Below are positions 27,399-38,700 of a stretch of 64,000 nucleotides of DNA, piece by piece. The position numbers and the translations under genes are program-made. Numbering within the stretch: the first letter of the stretch is position 1; every line of letters begins with the position of its first letter. Source of the stretch: Coprococcus sp. (lineage in GTDB: Bacteria > Bacillota_A > Clostridia > Lachnospirales > Lachnospiraceae). The DNA lies in contig JAGANU010000009.1 of assembly GCA_017624085.1 (NCBI GenBank), positions 1 to 64,000 of the forward strand, given 5' to 3'. Below the pieces are notes generated by a model. That model made no database searches, was not told the DNA's origin, and saw only the letters and a list, made by a program, of their open reading frames with translations.

Positions 27399-28325
27399 CT
27401 AACTATTTACATGTTTACATGCATCAATTTCCTTAAGTGTGGCCTCTGCCAGTATTATTCCTGAGGATTTCGGTGATATCTTACCAGGTATACCAAGGCT
27501 ATGCTTATAAGGGATGTTGCATTCCTTTAGATAATTGAAATCAACACCCCCCGGCTTGGATGCCACATCTACTACTACTACATTGCTTGCAAGATTAGAC
27601 AGTATATCCTCACATACAACAAGGGCAGGTACTGTATTAAAGCAAAAATCAACCTTTGAAAGAATATTCCTGTAAGAGCATGTTTCCTCAAAGGACATAA
27701 CCTTATATCCGTTTAAGGCAGCCTCTTTTCTCTGAACCGAACGTCTGGCAACTATTATCACATCGGCCCCCCATGAGTACAGTCTTTTTGCAATAGCCTT
27801 TGCACATCTTCCATAGCCTGCGACGAGACAGGTACTATTATATATATTTACATTTGACATCAAAGCAGCATCTATTATGGCGCCTTCTGCTGTTGCAACT
27901 GCATTTTCTGCGGCAACATAGTCATCCTTCATATAATCAAACACATATGGGGACGCATCTGCCTTTTTAATAAAATCCGATGGAATAATTCCACCGAAAA
28001 CCATATCAAAGTCACACGCTGCTTCCGATATACTGCCTACTGTAAGCAGGGATTTTCCATTGATAAACTCACCATCCTTTGTAACAGGAACAGGCAAAAT
28101 AAGCACCTTTGACATATGCTCTCTGGCTGCACATTCTCCCTGTATCAAGCGTTTAAAGCCCACCCCCGATGCACCTGTAATAATCGTTACATTTGAATGT
28201 CTTAATATTTCTACATCATAAGGGTCGAAATGAAACACCACTTTATTGTTCTTTGCCAAATGAAGAGACAGATAACAGCTCCTACTGTCACCTCCAACAA
28301 CATAGAATACGCATCCCTCACCCAT
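27399..28325 (-). CDS. dpaA: Dipicolinate synthase subunit A
   Basis: A 308-residue NAD(P)-dependent subunit (SpoVFA) of dipicolinate synthase, which oxidises dihydrodipicolinate-derived material in sporulating mother cells. The N-terminal segment FYVVGGDSRSCYLSLHL and a second Rossmann motif, VAGYGRCAKAIAKRL (about residue 167), fit the family. The ATG has GGTGG upstream. A sigma-K-like promoter lies 30 bases before the gene and overlaps the stop of dacF, so dpaAB can be expressed apart from the genes upstream. Confidence 0.92.
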   Translation of the reverse strand: MGEGCVFYVVGGDSRSCYLSLHLAKNNKVVFHFDPYDVEILRHSNVTIITGASGVGFKRLIQGECAAREHMSKVLILPVPVTKDGEFINGKSLLTVGSISEAACDFDMVFGGIIPSDFIKKADASPYVFDYMKDDYVAAENAVATAEGAIIDAALMSNVNIYNSTCLVAGYGRCAKAIAKRLYSWGADVIIVARRSVQRKEAALNGYKVMSFEETCSYRNILSKVDFCFNTVPALVVCEDILSNLASNVVVVDVASKPGGVDFNYLKECNIPYKHSLGIPGKISPKSSGIILAEATLKEIDACKHVNS

Positions 28326-28354
28326 CTAAAGCACCACCCATAATATATATATTT

Positions 28355-28381
28355 TAAGATATGCACATTCTGATTTCTTGT
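28355..28381 (-). promoter_or_regulatory. Sigma-K-like promoter of dpaA-dpaB
   Basis: Minus-strand CATATCTTA (28355-28363) matches the sigma-K -10 pattern CATAnnnTA exactly. An AC dinucleotide (28380-28381) lies 16 bases upstream, as the sigma-K -35 pattern asks. Both elements are short, but the genes belong to the sigma-K regulon in Bacillus. Confidence 0.55.
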
Positions 28382-29424
28382 TACATCGAAAACAAATGAA
28401 GTACTTTAAATACCGAATCATATAATGAATTATGAGATACAGATATATTCATAAATGCGGGGCTTGTGTCTATTTTATCTTTTTCATTTGTATATATGTA
28501 ATATGTATCTGTGCAATCATCTGCTTTTATATCCTGGGGCATTACATATTTCTTGTCTGTTTTATTCTCATTACATCCTCTGGCATATTCAATTAGCTTT
28601 GAGGAATCCTTCCATTTATATGTTCTATTTCCAGGCCAGCCTGAGCCAAGGAGAGAAAAGACATAGAATTCATCGTTATATTTGAAAGCTCCAACATAGC
28701 AATATCCGGCATCACATGTAAAACCTGTTTTGCCGGCAATAACGCCATCCTCCATATGTAGCAAAGCGTTATGATTTGTGCACACAAAGCTTCTTCCCTT
28801 TGTCTTTTCACTGAAGGAATACTGACCGGTCTGGCATATTTTTATAAAATCATCTTTCTTTGGTGAAACATATATGCAATATCTCATTATAAGAGCAAGA
28901 TCTAAGGCTGATGTACCATGAACCTTGTCATTTTTATTGGCATCTAAACCATTTGGAGTAATAAAATATGTATTCGTACAGCCAATTTCCTTTGCTTTTT
29001 TATTCATCATGTCAGAAAATGCTTCTGTGCTTCCGCCTATATTTTCGGCTATAACAACAGCAGAATCATTGTGACTTTCAAGCATTAAAGAGTATAGCAG
29101 ATCCTCCAGTCTGTAAACCTCTCCTTCTTTTACTCCAAGCCTTACCTCCGGCATTTTAGCAGCATAGCCTGAAACCTGTACCTCGTCATCCATTTGCCCA
29201 CATTCAAGGGCAAGTATACAGGTCATTATTTTTGTTGTACTTGCATTTGGCTTTTTATCATATGCATTTTTATCAAAGAGAACCTCCCCTGTTTTTCCTT
29301 CTATCAATACTGCATTTAACGCATATAGCTCGCTTTTATTTAAGTCAAATTTAAAATGATGAATCGGCATAAACAACGATAAATATACGCAAAGGATCCT
29401 ACAAAATAAGCCCGGTAAACTCAT
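28381..29424 (-). CDS. dacF: D-alanyl-D-alanine carboxypeptidase (DacF-like, S11 family)
   Basis: A 347-residue penicillin-binding carboxypeptidase that removes terminal D-Ala from peptidoglycan. A short hydrophobic N-terminus (about residues 4-20) serves as signal or anchor. Catalytic motifs: ASTTK (SxxK), SHND (SxN) and GKTGFT (KTG). It is shorter than the paralogue at 19236 because it has almost no C-terminal beta-domain. Its place between scpB and dpaA suggests a role in spore cortex formation, like Bacillus DacF, but the orthology is inferred. Its start codon lies inside a 53-base inverted-repeat loop. Confidence 0.85.
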   Translation of the reverse strand: MSLPGLFCRILCVYLSLFMPIHHFKFDLNKSELYALNAVLIEGKTGEVLFDKNAYDKKPNASTTKIMTCILALECGQMDDEVQVSGYAAKMPEVRLGVKEGEVYRLEDLLYSLMLESHNDSAVVIAENIGGSTEAFSDMMNKKAKEIGCTNTYFITPNGLDANKNDKVHGTSALDLALIMRYCIYVSPKKDDFIKICQTGQYSFSEKTKGRSFVCTNHNALLHMEDGVIAGKTGFTCDAGYCYVGAFKYNDEFYVFSLLGSGWPGNRTYKWKDSSKLIEYARGCNENKTDKKYVMPQDIKADDCTDTYYIYTNEKDKIDTSPAFMNISVSHNSLYDSVFKVLHLFSM

Positions 29425-29473
29425 ATAATACCCTGAAAGAAATATTCATGATATTATATTAGTTCACCGGGCT
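29409..29473 (-). other. Inverted repeat enclosing the dacF start codon
   Basis: Arms AGCCCGGTGAAC (29462-29473) and GTTTACCGGGCT (29409-29420) pair over 12 positions with one mismatch. The 41-base loop holds the ribosome site and ATG of the dacF-like gene. Confidence 0.5.
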
Positions 29474-29521
29474 CTATAGAACAATTTTTCAATTTCACCT
29501 GGGCTTTGTAAAGAAATCGAA

Positions 29522-30214
29522 TTATTCCTCTGATGATACATCAACACTCAGTGTAAAATCAGCCTCCTTCAATGCCTCCTTCTTAAAATCTTCAATCTTA
29601 TCCTGGCTTATTGTGGGGAGATCATTTGTTGAGGACACACCAAAGCATCGTAGGAACTCCTCCGTTGTTCCGAACATTATTGGTCTTCCCGGAGCATCCA
29701 GTCTTCCTACCTCCTGAACAAGATTATATTCAATAAGCTTATTTATGGCGTGAACACAGGAAACGCCCCTTATCGCCTCTATCTCAGGACGTGTTATCGG
29801 CTGTTTATATGCTATAATTGATAAAGTTTCCAACACAACATCTGTAAGGGACAGTTTTTTTGGTGTGTTTACTATCTTTGATAGTATACCATAATATTCA
29901 TTTCTTGTACAAAGTTGCAAAGAGCCGTCAAGATCTATCATCTTTATTCCTCTGTCCTTACTGTTGTAGCTAACTATAATAGCCTGTATCTGCTTACCAA
30001 GCTGTTTTTTATCCATCTCAAGGGCAGTGGCAAGTCTGTCTACAGATACCGACTCTCCAATTGAAAACAGTATTGCCTCCACAGCAGACTCAAGATATTC
30101 ATCACTATACTCCTTGTATACAGTCTCTGTGCCCTGTCCTTCTGCACCGGCTTCATAATTATCAGCAGTGGCTTTTATACTTTTTTGCTCTTCATTTTCC
30201 ATTATTTTTTCCAT
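29522..30214 (-). CDS. scpB: Segregation and condensation protein B
   Basis: A 230-residue winged-helix protein, partner of ScpA and SMC in chromosome compaction. The core starts near residue 38 (YLESAVEAILFSIGE) and includes the family block ETLSIIAYKQPITRPEIEAIRG and a QEVGRLDAPGRPIMFGTT-like ending, quoted here in part. About 37 acidic residues precede the core, an unconserved extension. GAGGT lies before the ATG. It follows scpA by 15 bases. Confidence 0.94.
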   Translation of the reverse strand: MEKIMENEEQKSIKATADNYEAGAEGQGTETVYKEYSDEYLESAVEAILFSIGESVSVDRLATALEMDKKQLGKQIQAIIVSYNSKDRGIKMIDLDGSLQLCTRNEYYGILSKIVNTPKKLSLTDVVLETLSIIAYKQPITRPEIEAIRGVSCVHAINKLIEYNLVQEVGRLDAPGRPIMFGTTEEFLRCFGVSSTNDLPTISQDKIEDFKKEALKEADFTLSVDVSSEE

Positions 30215-30229
30215 AAGTACCTCACGCCC

Positions 30230-30988
30230 CTATATAGCATCCCTTGAATCAATCATTATTTCTCCAAACATCTCTTCCTGCCTTATTGATATGGCACCTA
30301 CCTTCATGAGCTCTAACACTGCAAGAAAAGTTGCAATAATATTTGCTCTTGAAGCCTGCATCTCAAGAAGTGTTCTAAAATTGATCCCCGAAAGGCCCCT
30401 TACCTGCTCTCTGATTTGAGCCATCTTCTCCTCAATAGGAATCTCTTCTCTTTCTATCTCCTTAAACTTGCTTCGTATAGGATCAACCTTAAAGGCCTGT
30501 TTTCTCATTACCGACTTAAATATCTCGTTTAACTTCTCAAGGTTTATGTCTGCCTTGGATATAAGCTCAAATGGGTCAATCTCCTGTTTGATCTGTTTAA
30601 CCTCAGGTGGTATACTTGAAGACTTGTACAAAACCTTGTTGCCCTCAAGCTCCAAATCCTTAAGCTCATTTGCCGCATACTTGTACATCTTGTACTCTAA
30701 AAGACGCCTTACAAGCTCATCTCTTGGGTCATCATCCTCCTCCAAAGCCTCCTCATCCTTAGGAAGCAGCATCTTCGACTTAATCTTAATAAGGGTTGCT
30801 GCCATAACAAGGAATTCACTTACAATATCAAGGTCTTCCTCCTCCATATTGTTAACATATTCAAGGTATTGCTCTGTTATTGTTACAATGGGAATATCAT
30901 ATATATTCACTTTATTCTTCTCTATGAGATGTAAAAGAAGATCAAGAGGACCCTCAAACACATTCAGCCTTACATCAATAGCTGCCAT
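30230..30988 (-). CDS. scpA: Segregation and condensation protein A
   Basis: A 252-residue kleisin that bridges the SMC heads and binds ScpB. The N-terminal signature LNVFEGPLDLLLHLIEK is exact for ScpA, followed by FLVMAATLIKIKSKMLLP. The start MAAIDVRLN is chosen because it matches the family; a longer frame would overlap the spoIVA terminator. It forms an operon with scpB and probably the dacF-like gene. Confidence 0.95.
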   Translation of the reverse strand: MAAIDVRLNVFEGPLDLLLHLIEKNKVNIYDIPIVTITEQYLEYVNNMEEEDLDIVSEFLVMAATLIKIKSKMLLPKDEEALEEDDDPRDELVRRLLEYKMYKYAANELKDLELEGNKVLYKSSSIPPEVKQIKQEIDPFELISKADINLEKLNEIFKSVMRKQAFKVDPIRSKFKEIEREEIPIEEKMAQIREQVRGLSGINFRTLLEMQASRANIIATFLAVLELMKVGAISIRQEEMFGEIMIDSRDAI

Positions 30989-31004
30989 AATTATCCAACC
31001 TTTA

Positions 31005-31043
31005 AAAAAATGTCTAAGGCACAAAACGCCTTAGACATTTTAA
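31005..31043 (-). terminator. Terminator after spoIVA
   Basis: A perfect 14-bp stem (AAAATGTCTAAGGC and complement) with a 7-base loop and seven T on the minus strand. It separates spoIVA from scpA. Confidence 0.9.
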
Positions 31044-31068
31044 CATAACAAACACATAATATCAAATC

Positions 31069-32535
31069 TTATATTATTATACAGACCATGCCGCCATTGC
31101 CGTCATTTACTATTTTTTCCATAGTGTCCTGAAGCTTCTGCTGGCTTTCTACACCTATTTTACCTGCCTTACCGGAAAGTCCGTCATCCACAAGCTGATG
31201 TATTGTCTTGCCAAATATGCTGACATCCCACATGTTATCATCAACACTGTTATCTGATATATATTTCACAAGATCATCCGCCTGCTCCTTCGTACCTACA
31301 AGCGGCATTATCTCTGTAGTAATATCTGCCTTAATCATATGAACTGACGGTGCCTTAGCACATATTCTTACTCCAAATTTTCCTCCGGTTTTAATAACCT
31401 CAGGGGAATCTAATGTAATATTCTCCCTTGGAGGCATTACAAGACCGTAGCCATTTGTTTCAACCTGCTTTATGGCATGTGCCATGCCCTCACAGCTCTT
31501 TTTATTGTCAGCCATACGCTTAAGCTCTGTAATAAATTCATATTCATTCTCAATGCTCTGACCCATCATGTCAGAAAGCATGGCGTAGTAATACTTTGGA
31601 TATATATCAACCCGTATATGAACCTCTCCATTTGCCATATTCATATTTGTACATATGTATTTTTTTACATAATTGTTTTCAGGATAATCGATCGCCTCTA
31701 TATCACGCAGACAGTTAACCTGTGATACGATTTTTAATGAATCATCTATAATACAGCTTTTTAATTCACTGTCATCCCTTAAAGCCTCAAGCCACTTTGG
31801 AATATCAAAGCACAGTGCTGTAACAGGGAAGCTCATTAGAAGCATTTTTATTATGTATGTGATATCAGAGCTGCCAAGCTCCATAACATTTATAGGAATA
31901 ACGGTGACACCATATGTCAAAGAAAGCTCCTTTGAAAGTGATATAGCCGACTGCGAGGCGGGTCTGCTGCTGTTAAGCAACATAACAAAGGGTTTGCCTA
32001 TTTTCTTTAACATATTTACTGTTTTAACCTCAGCCTCCACATATTGATCTCTTGTAAGCTCCCCAAAGCTTCCATCTGTAGTAACTACAATACCAACCGT
32101 AGAATGATTATTAATTACCTTATCCGTTCCAATTTCTGCAGCCTTTGAGAAAGGTATCTCATAATCAAACCAGGGAGTTAGCACCATTCTGTCTTTGCCG
32201 TCCTCAGTCTGACCCTCGGCACCATCCACCACGTATCCCACACAATCAATCATTTTTACCTTCATATCAATGTTATCACCAACACTGATTGAAACTCCTT
32301 CTTTAGGAATAAACTTGGGCTCTGTTGTCATTATGGTTTTCCCGGCAGCAGACTGAGGCAGTTCATCCTGAGCTAACAGGCGATCATTATCACCTTTTAT
32401 ATTTGGAATAACCATTTGATTCATAAAATTCTTTATAAATGAAGATTTTCCTGTTCTGACCGGTCCGACAACACCTATGTATATCTCCCCATTTGTTCTG
32501 GCATTGATATCCTTGTATACCTGATATTCTTCCAT
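31069..32535 (-). CDS. spoIVA: Stage IV sporulation protein A (coat-basement ATPase)
   Basis: A 488-residue ATPase that polymerises on the forespore surface as the base of the spore coat. The Walker A motif is GVVGPVRTGKSSFI near residue 22, and LPQSAAGKTIMTTEPKF and MIDCVGYVVDGAEGQ follow, all highly conserved in SpoIVA. The C-terminal half includes the family ending in NDGNGGMVCIII. The start MEEYQVYKDI has GGGAGG 5 bases upstream. It is nearly universal in endospore formers and a strong marker of sporulation ability. Confidence 0.97.
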   Translation of the reverse strand: MEEYQVYKDINARTNGEIYIGVVGPVRTGKSSFIKNFMNQMVIPNIKGDNDRLLAQDELPQSAAGKTIMTTEPKFIPKEGVSISVGDNIDMKVKMIDCVGYVVDGAEGQTEDGKDRMVLTPWFDYEIPFSKAAEIGTDKVINNHSTVGIVVTTDGSFGELTRDQYVEAEVKTVNMLKKIGKPFVMLLNSSRPASQSAISLSKELSLTYGVTVIPINVMELGSSDITYIIKMLLMSFPVTALCFDIPKWLEALRDDSELKSCIIDDSLKIVSQVNCLRDIEAIDYPENNYVKKYICTNMNMANGEVHIRVDIYPKYYYAMLSDMMGQSIENEYEFITELKRMADNKKSCEGMAHAIKQVETNGYGLVMPPRENITLDSPEVIKTGGKFGVRICAKAPSVHMIKADITTEIMPLVGTKEQADDLVKYISDNSVDDNMWDVSIFGKTIHQLVDDGLSGKAGKIGVESQQKLQDTMEKIVNDGNGGMVCIII

Positions 32536-32582
32536 ATTACCTCCCAAAACCGCACATGTCTACATAATACTATTATAGTTAA

Positions 32583-32609
32583 CTATTATGTTTTTTTGTT
32601 TTCATATGC
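32583..32609 (-). promoter_or_regulatory. Possible sigma-E promoter of spoIVA
   Basis: Minus-strand GCATATG (32603-32609) and CATAATAG (32583-32590) resemble the sigma-E -35 and -10, but the 12-base spacer is one or two bases short and the -10 matches only in CATA. It is offered because spoIVA is in the sigma-E regulon of Bacillus. Confidence 0.25.
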
Positions 32610-32660
32610 ACAACCATTATTCTTATATATAGATTATGTAACAGGTCTTTGGAATATGAT

Positions 32661-32701
32661 AAAAATACCACCTTTGAAAATAATAATTCAAAGGTGGTAT
32701 T
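32661..32701 (-). terminator. Terminator after the giant surface-protein gene
   Basis: A perfect 14-bp stem (AATACCACCTTTGA and complement), a 10-base loop and a TTTTT run on the minus strand, 33 bases past the stop. Confidence 0.9.
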
Positions 32702-32733
32702 AGAATCGTTTTGATGTATTTCTACATCTTTAT

Positions 32734-35700
32734 TTAGTTACTCTGCTCTCTATCTCTTCTTTTTTTGTATATGACTATAAAGCCACATCCACCGAGACAA
32801 AGAACAAATGCTATTGCAATCGGTACAACAGGTATGTCATCTCCGGTTACCGGATATCCTTCACCCTCTGTTGTATTTTCTGTTGTAATTTCAGTTGTTG
32901 TTTCAGTTGTTGATTTTTCATCAATCATGGTGATTGTAACAACGATATCTTCACCTGCAGCGACCTTTTCATCAGATACAGTAAATGTAATATCCTCAGC
33001 AAGCTCATATCCCTTAGGAGCCTTTGTCTCTCTTAAGATGTATGTTTTTCCTACTACAAGAACACGATTTACTTCGTGAATCTTACCATCCGTAATCCAC
33101 TCATCAATAACATCTCCATCCTCAGACATTATTCTAAGGGTTGCACCCTTTACAGGAGATCCGTCTTCATCAACCTTCTCAAAGCTGTAACGTACCGAAG
33201 GTTCAAGCCATGTAATATTACCATTTTCATCAACAGTTGCTGTAACCTGTCCGGATTCAGTATTAAATCCTCCATCAAAGGAAGCAACAATTACATCGCC
33301 ATTCTCATTCTTTGTAAAGCTTATTGATATCGGTGACTCAGATACATAGCATCCATCAGGTGCCTGAAGCTCTTTGATTGTGTACTCTGTGTCAAGGAAT
33401 ATACCGTCGAACTCAAGAACACCGTTTTTATCCGTTTTCTTCTTTGCTACAAGCACTTCCTTGCCATTCTTATCCATCTTGAAAAGGCCATATACTGAAT
33501 CAGGAAGCGTAACATCATTATCCTCCTCAGAAACTTTTAAAAGTTTGATATCACTTCTTGGCATATCGTTGATAATTGTATTGTTCTTAACCTTGTTAAG
33601 CTTTGCATAAGTACTTGCAGATTCTTCAGTAACATCTACTGTATATACCTCGTCGGAAGGTATATAGCTTCCAACAGTCTTTGTTTCCTTAACAACATAT
33701 TTTCCGATAGGAAGCTTATCAAATGTTACAATGCCCTTTACGCTCTTCGCCTTAGCAACAGGATGTGCAAAGGCCTTATCAGAAGCCTTGTAAAGAGTAA
33801 ACTCTACACCGCTTAAAGGTATCGTCTCTTCCGGATTATCTGCACATGATTCCTTATAATAGCCATGCTTAATGAATCTGATATTTCCAAAGATGTATGT
33901 GTTTGTAATATCATAGCCATCTATGGCTGTCACATATCCGGCTACAGCCTCCTCTGAAATGGTGTATTTGATAGCCTTTCCATTGCTATACTTGTCAAGA
34001 TTTTTAAAGCTATACTTCCAGTCATCTGCTGAAGTGACAATTACCCTGTCAACAATGACACCATCTGCAAGAAGATTTACTGTTATGCTGTCCGGTCTGA
34101 CGTTATCCTTATTGTCCTCATCAACCCATGTCTTTTCGCCGCTTACAGATACCTTCTCATTTTCATGGGTATTTGTAATTACAAAGCCCTGTGACTGGCT
34201 TCCGGTTATCACTGCTGAGTAACCTGAAATGCTATCTGACTCAGCTACAGTGTAAACAATATCTTTACCAGCCTTCATCTTATCCAGATTCTTCCATTCA
34301 TGGTACCAGCTGTTAGCCTCACTGAGTGTAGCACGAGAGCCACTTACAAGAACACCATCTGCATAAAGATCAACAGTAATACTTGAAGGTCTCTTACCAT
34401 CATTATTACCATTATCGTCCCAAACCTTAAGCACAGAGACGCTGGTCTTTCCAGGTGTATATGTATTTGTAATGGTATAGTCCTCTATGTCAGTCTGATA
34501 CTCGTTAACTGGTTCCTCAGAAACAGTATACTTAATCTCTACACCATTCTTATACTTTGGCAGATTGCTAAATGTATATACCCAACCATCTGCGGCTGTA
34601 ACAATTGCGCTGTCTACAGCAACACCATCTGCAAGAAGATTCACTGTTATGCTGTCCGGTCTCTTATTATCCTGATTATTTGCATCATTCCAAATCTTTG
34701 AACCTGAAACAGATACCACCTCTGGTTCATACTTATTTGTTATAACAAAGCCATCTGTCATATTGCCTGTAACAAGTGACGTGTAATCCTTTGGTATACC
34801 GGATTCCTTAACACTATACTTTATTGCAACGCCTGACTTCATCTCATCCAAATCTGTCCATGTATATGACCACTGATTTGCAGCATTAAGCTCTATTTCA
34901 GAGTTATCTACATCAACACCATCTGCAAGGAGTGTTACCTTAATGCTCTTTGGACGCTTTCCATCCTGGTTATTTGCATCATCCCATGACTTCATTACAG
35001 ATACACTTGTTTTTCCAGGTAGATAAGTATTTGTAATTGTGTATTCAGAATTTGCATTTACGGTTATATCGGCAGTATAATCTGCAACATTAGCCTCTTT
35101 AATGGTGTAAACGATAAGTTTTCCATTATTATACTTATCAAGGTTTGTAAACTTAAACTTCCAACCATCTGCCGCAGTTACCGTTCTGCTGTCAACCATT
35201 ACACCATCAGCAAAAAGGAATACAGTTATTAATGAAGGTCTCTTATTATCCTGATTGTTTGCATCATTCCAAACCTTTGAGCCTGAAATCTGCGTTCTTT
35301 CAGGAGTGTGTCTGTTTGTAATAACAAAGCCGTCTGCCATATTACCGGTCACTTCACTGTCATACTTACTTACAACTGTTGTTTCCTTGACAGTGTATTT
35401 TATAGTCTGACCATCTTTCATCTCATCAAGATCCGACCATGTATATGACCATGAATTTGATGCATCAAGAGTAATCTCTGAATTTGCTACAACAACGCCA
35501 TCTGCATAAAGCTCAGCCTTAACACTGTTTGGTCTTAATCCGTCCTGGTTACCTGCATCATTCCAAACCTTTGTTACTGATACGCTGGTCTTGCCAGGTG
35601 CGTAGCTGTTTGTGATCGTAAATCCTGTAGATACGTCTCCCTTTATATCCGCGGTGTATTCTAAAATACTTTCCTCAGATACTGTGTAAGCAATAAGCTG

Positions 35701-38700
35701 ACCGTTGTTGTACTTGTCAAGATTATCAAATACAAAGCTCCAGTTGTCAGCAGCTGAAACAGATACGCTGTCTACCTTTACCCCATCGGCCAAAAGATTA
35801 ACTGTGATACTGTCAGGTCTCTTCCTATCCTGGTTATTTGCATCATCCCAAATCTTCTTACCGGAAACGGATGTCTTTTCAGGTGTATGGCTGTTCTTAA
35901 TGGTGAATCCATCAGCTGCATTACCTGATATATCAGTTGTATATTCACTAACTGCTTCCTCTGAAACGGAATATTTAATAATGTTGCCATTTTTATACTT
36001 CGGCAGTCTGTTAAAGCTAAAGCTCCAAGCATCTGCTTCTGTTACAGTAACGCTGTCAACCTTCTTTCCATCAGCCAGGAGATTAACTGTTATGTCGGAA
36101 GGACGCTTTCCATCCTGATTGCCTGCATCATCCCAGGACTTAACTCCTGCAATCTGTGTTGTCTCAGGAACATAGCTGTTTGTAATTGTATAACCTGCAC
36201 TCATTGAACCGGTAACATTGGATGTATAAGGGGAAATCGTACCGGTCTCTTCTACGGTGTAAGTAATCTTATTTCCTGCCTTATTGATATCAAGTTCTGT
36301 CCATGTGTAAGTCCAGTTATTTGCTGCATCAAGAGTAACCTCTGAGCCTGTAACCGGAATGCCGTCTGAAAGAAGCTGAACAGTAACACTTGTCGGTCTC
36401 TTTCCATCCTGGTTATCAGCATCGTCCCATTCCTTTACAACTGAGATACTCGTCTTTCCAGGTGTATAGCTGTTTGTGATGGTAAATGTTCCATCCACAG
36501 CCTTTCTTATATCTGTACTGTAATTATTAACCGAATCCTCAAGTACAGTATAAACAATAAGATTTCCGTTATTGTATTTTGGAAGATTGTCAAAAGTAAA
36601 CAGCCAGCCGTCAGCCTCTGTAACTTTCTTGCTGTCAGTCTTCACTCCATCTGCAAAAAGATATACTGTAATATAAGACGGTCTTACATTATCCTGATTG
36701 TTACTGTCATCCCATACCTTATTTCCGGATACAGATGTCTTCTCAGTTATATGCTTATTTGTTACCTTAAATCCACCGGCAACGCTTCCTGTTACATCAC
36801 ATGTATATCCTGCTACAGGATTTTCTGTAACTGTATATACTATGGCCTTTCCAGCCTTATACTTTGGAAGGTTGTCAAAGGATGCACTCCAGTTATCTGC
36901 TTCAGAAACATTCTTGCTGTCCACTAATACATCATCTGCAAGAAGATTTATCGTCACACTATCAGGTCTTATTCCATCCTGATTATTTGCATCATCCCAC
37001 AGCTTTGTAATACCTACACGAACGGTCTCAGGAACATGTGTATTTGTAACAGTAAAGCCATCCGTCATGTTGCCGCTTACAGCATCAGTATAACCTGTGG
37101 CACTGCTTGTCTCCTCAACGGAATATACAATCTCTGTTCCGTTATTCATCTTTGCAAGCTTACTCCATGTATGTGACCAGTTGTTCGCTGCATCAAGAGT
37201 AACCTCAGAGTCCGCTACCGGTGTGCCATCAGCAAGGAGTAAAACCTTAACAGAGTCAGGTCTTATTCCATCCTGATTGTTTGCATCATCCCACACCTTA
37301 ACGACGGAAACACTTGTTTCAGCAGGGCTGTATTTATTTGTAATTGTAAAGCCATCTGCTGCTGTTCCTGAAATATCTGCACTATAATATTTAATTGCTT
37401 CCTCAGAAACTGTATATACAATGGCATTGCCATTTTTGTACTTTGGAAGCTTTGTAAAGCTGAAGCTCCAGTTATCTGCTTCTGTCACAACCTTGCTGTC
37501 CACTGCAACATTATCTGCAAGAAGCTTTACTGTAATACTTGATGGTCTCTTTCCATCCTGGTTCTTTCCATCATCCCAAACCTTTGTACCGGATACAGAG
37601 GTTGTCTCAGGAGTGTATGAGTTTGTAATTACAAAACCATTTGCCATATCACCGGTAACAGACGGCGTATATGCTGTATCTACGGAGGTTTCCTTTACAC
37701 TGTACTCAATAACATTTCCGTTCTTCATCTTAGGAAGATCCTTCCATGTATATTTCCAGCTGTTATCTTCATTCAGTGTAACCTCTGAACCAGCTACTAA
37801 AACAGTGTCCGCATAAAGTGCTGCCTTAACACTTGCCGGTCTCTTGCCGTCCTGATTATCAGCATCGTCCCATATCTTGCTTACTGATATGTTTGTCTTT
37901 AATGGTTCATACTTGTTCGTGATCGTGTATCCATCTACAGATGTTGCATAGTCTTTAACCGGATTCTCTGTTACGGTATATACAATCTGAACACCATTTT
38001 TATATTTTGGAAGATTATCAAATGTAAACTGCCAGTTATCCGTATCTTTTACATTCTTGCTGTCAACCTTAACTCCATCTGCCAAAAGATTTACAGTAAT
38101 TTCTGACGGTCTCTTTCCATCCTGGTTATTACCGTCATCCCATACCTTTGTGCCGCTTACTGAGGTTTTCTCAGGAATATATGTATTTGTAATTAAGTAT
38201 TCACCATTTGTTCCGACAGAAACGGATGATGTGTAATACTGTGCATATGTCTCAGTAGTACTTTCAGCAATACTATAAGTAATAAGAGTTCCTGCTTCAT
38301 ACTTTGGAAGATTGTCAAATTCAAACTTCCAATCATCTGCAGCAGTCACTGTCTTGCTGTCAATCTTTGTACCATTTTTAAGCAGATTGACTGTTATGCT
38401 GCTTGGTCTCTTGCCATCCTGATTGTCCGAATCATTCCAAAGCTTGCTGCCGGATATGGTTGTGGTTTCAGGAGTGTAGCTGTTTGTAACTGTGAAGCCT
38501 GTACTCATCGAACCTGTAACGACTGAAGTATAAGGAGAAACACTTCCGGTCTCTTCCACGGTATAAGCAATCTTATTTCCGGACTTATTGATATCAAGTC
38601 CTGTCCATGTGTGAGTCCAGTTGTTTGCCTCTTCAAGCGTAACCTCAGAATCTGCAACAGGTGTTCCATCAGCAAGAAGCTGTACCTTTACAGAAGCCGG

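Noticed and set aside
29424..29500. Sigma-F promoter before the dacF-like gene
   Set aside because: GGTGAACTA looks like a sigma-F -10 at first, but the later positions do not fit and no GYWTA lies at the right distance.
35705..36118. 137-codon plus-strand frame inside the giant adhesin gene, with similar frames at 33923, 36698 and 37421
   Set aside because: They recur once per repeat as mirror images of the CnaB coding sequence, have no ribosome sites and show no known family.
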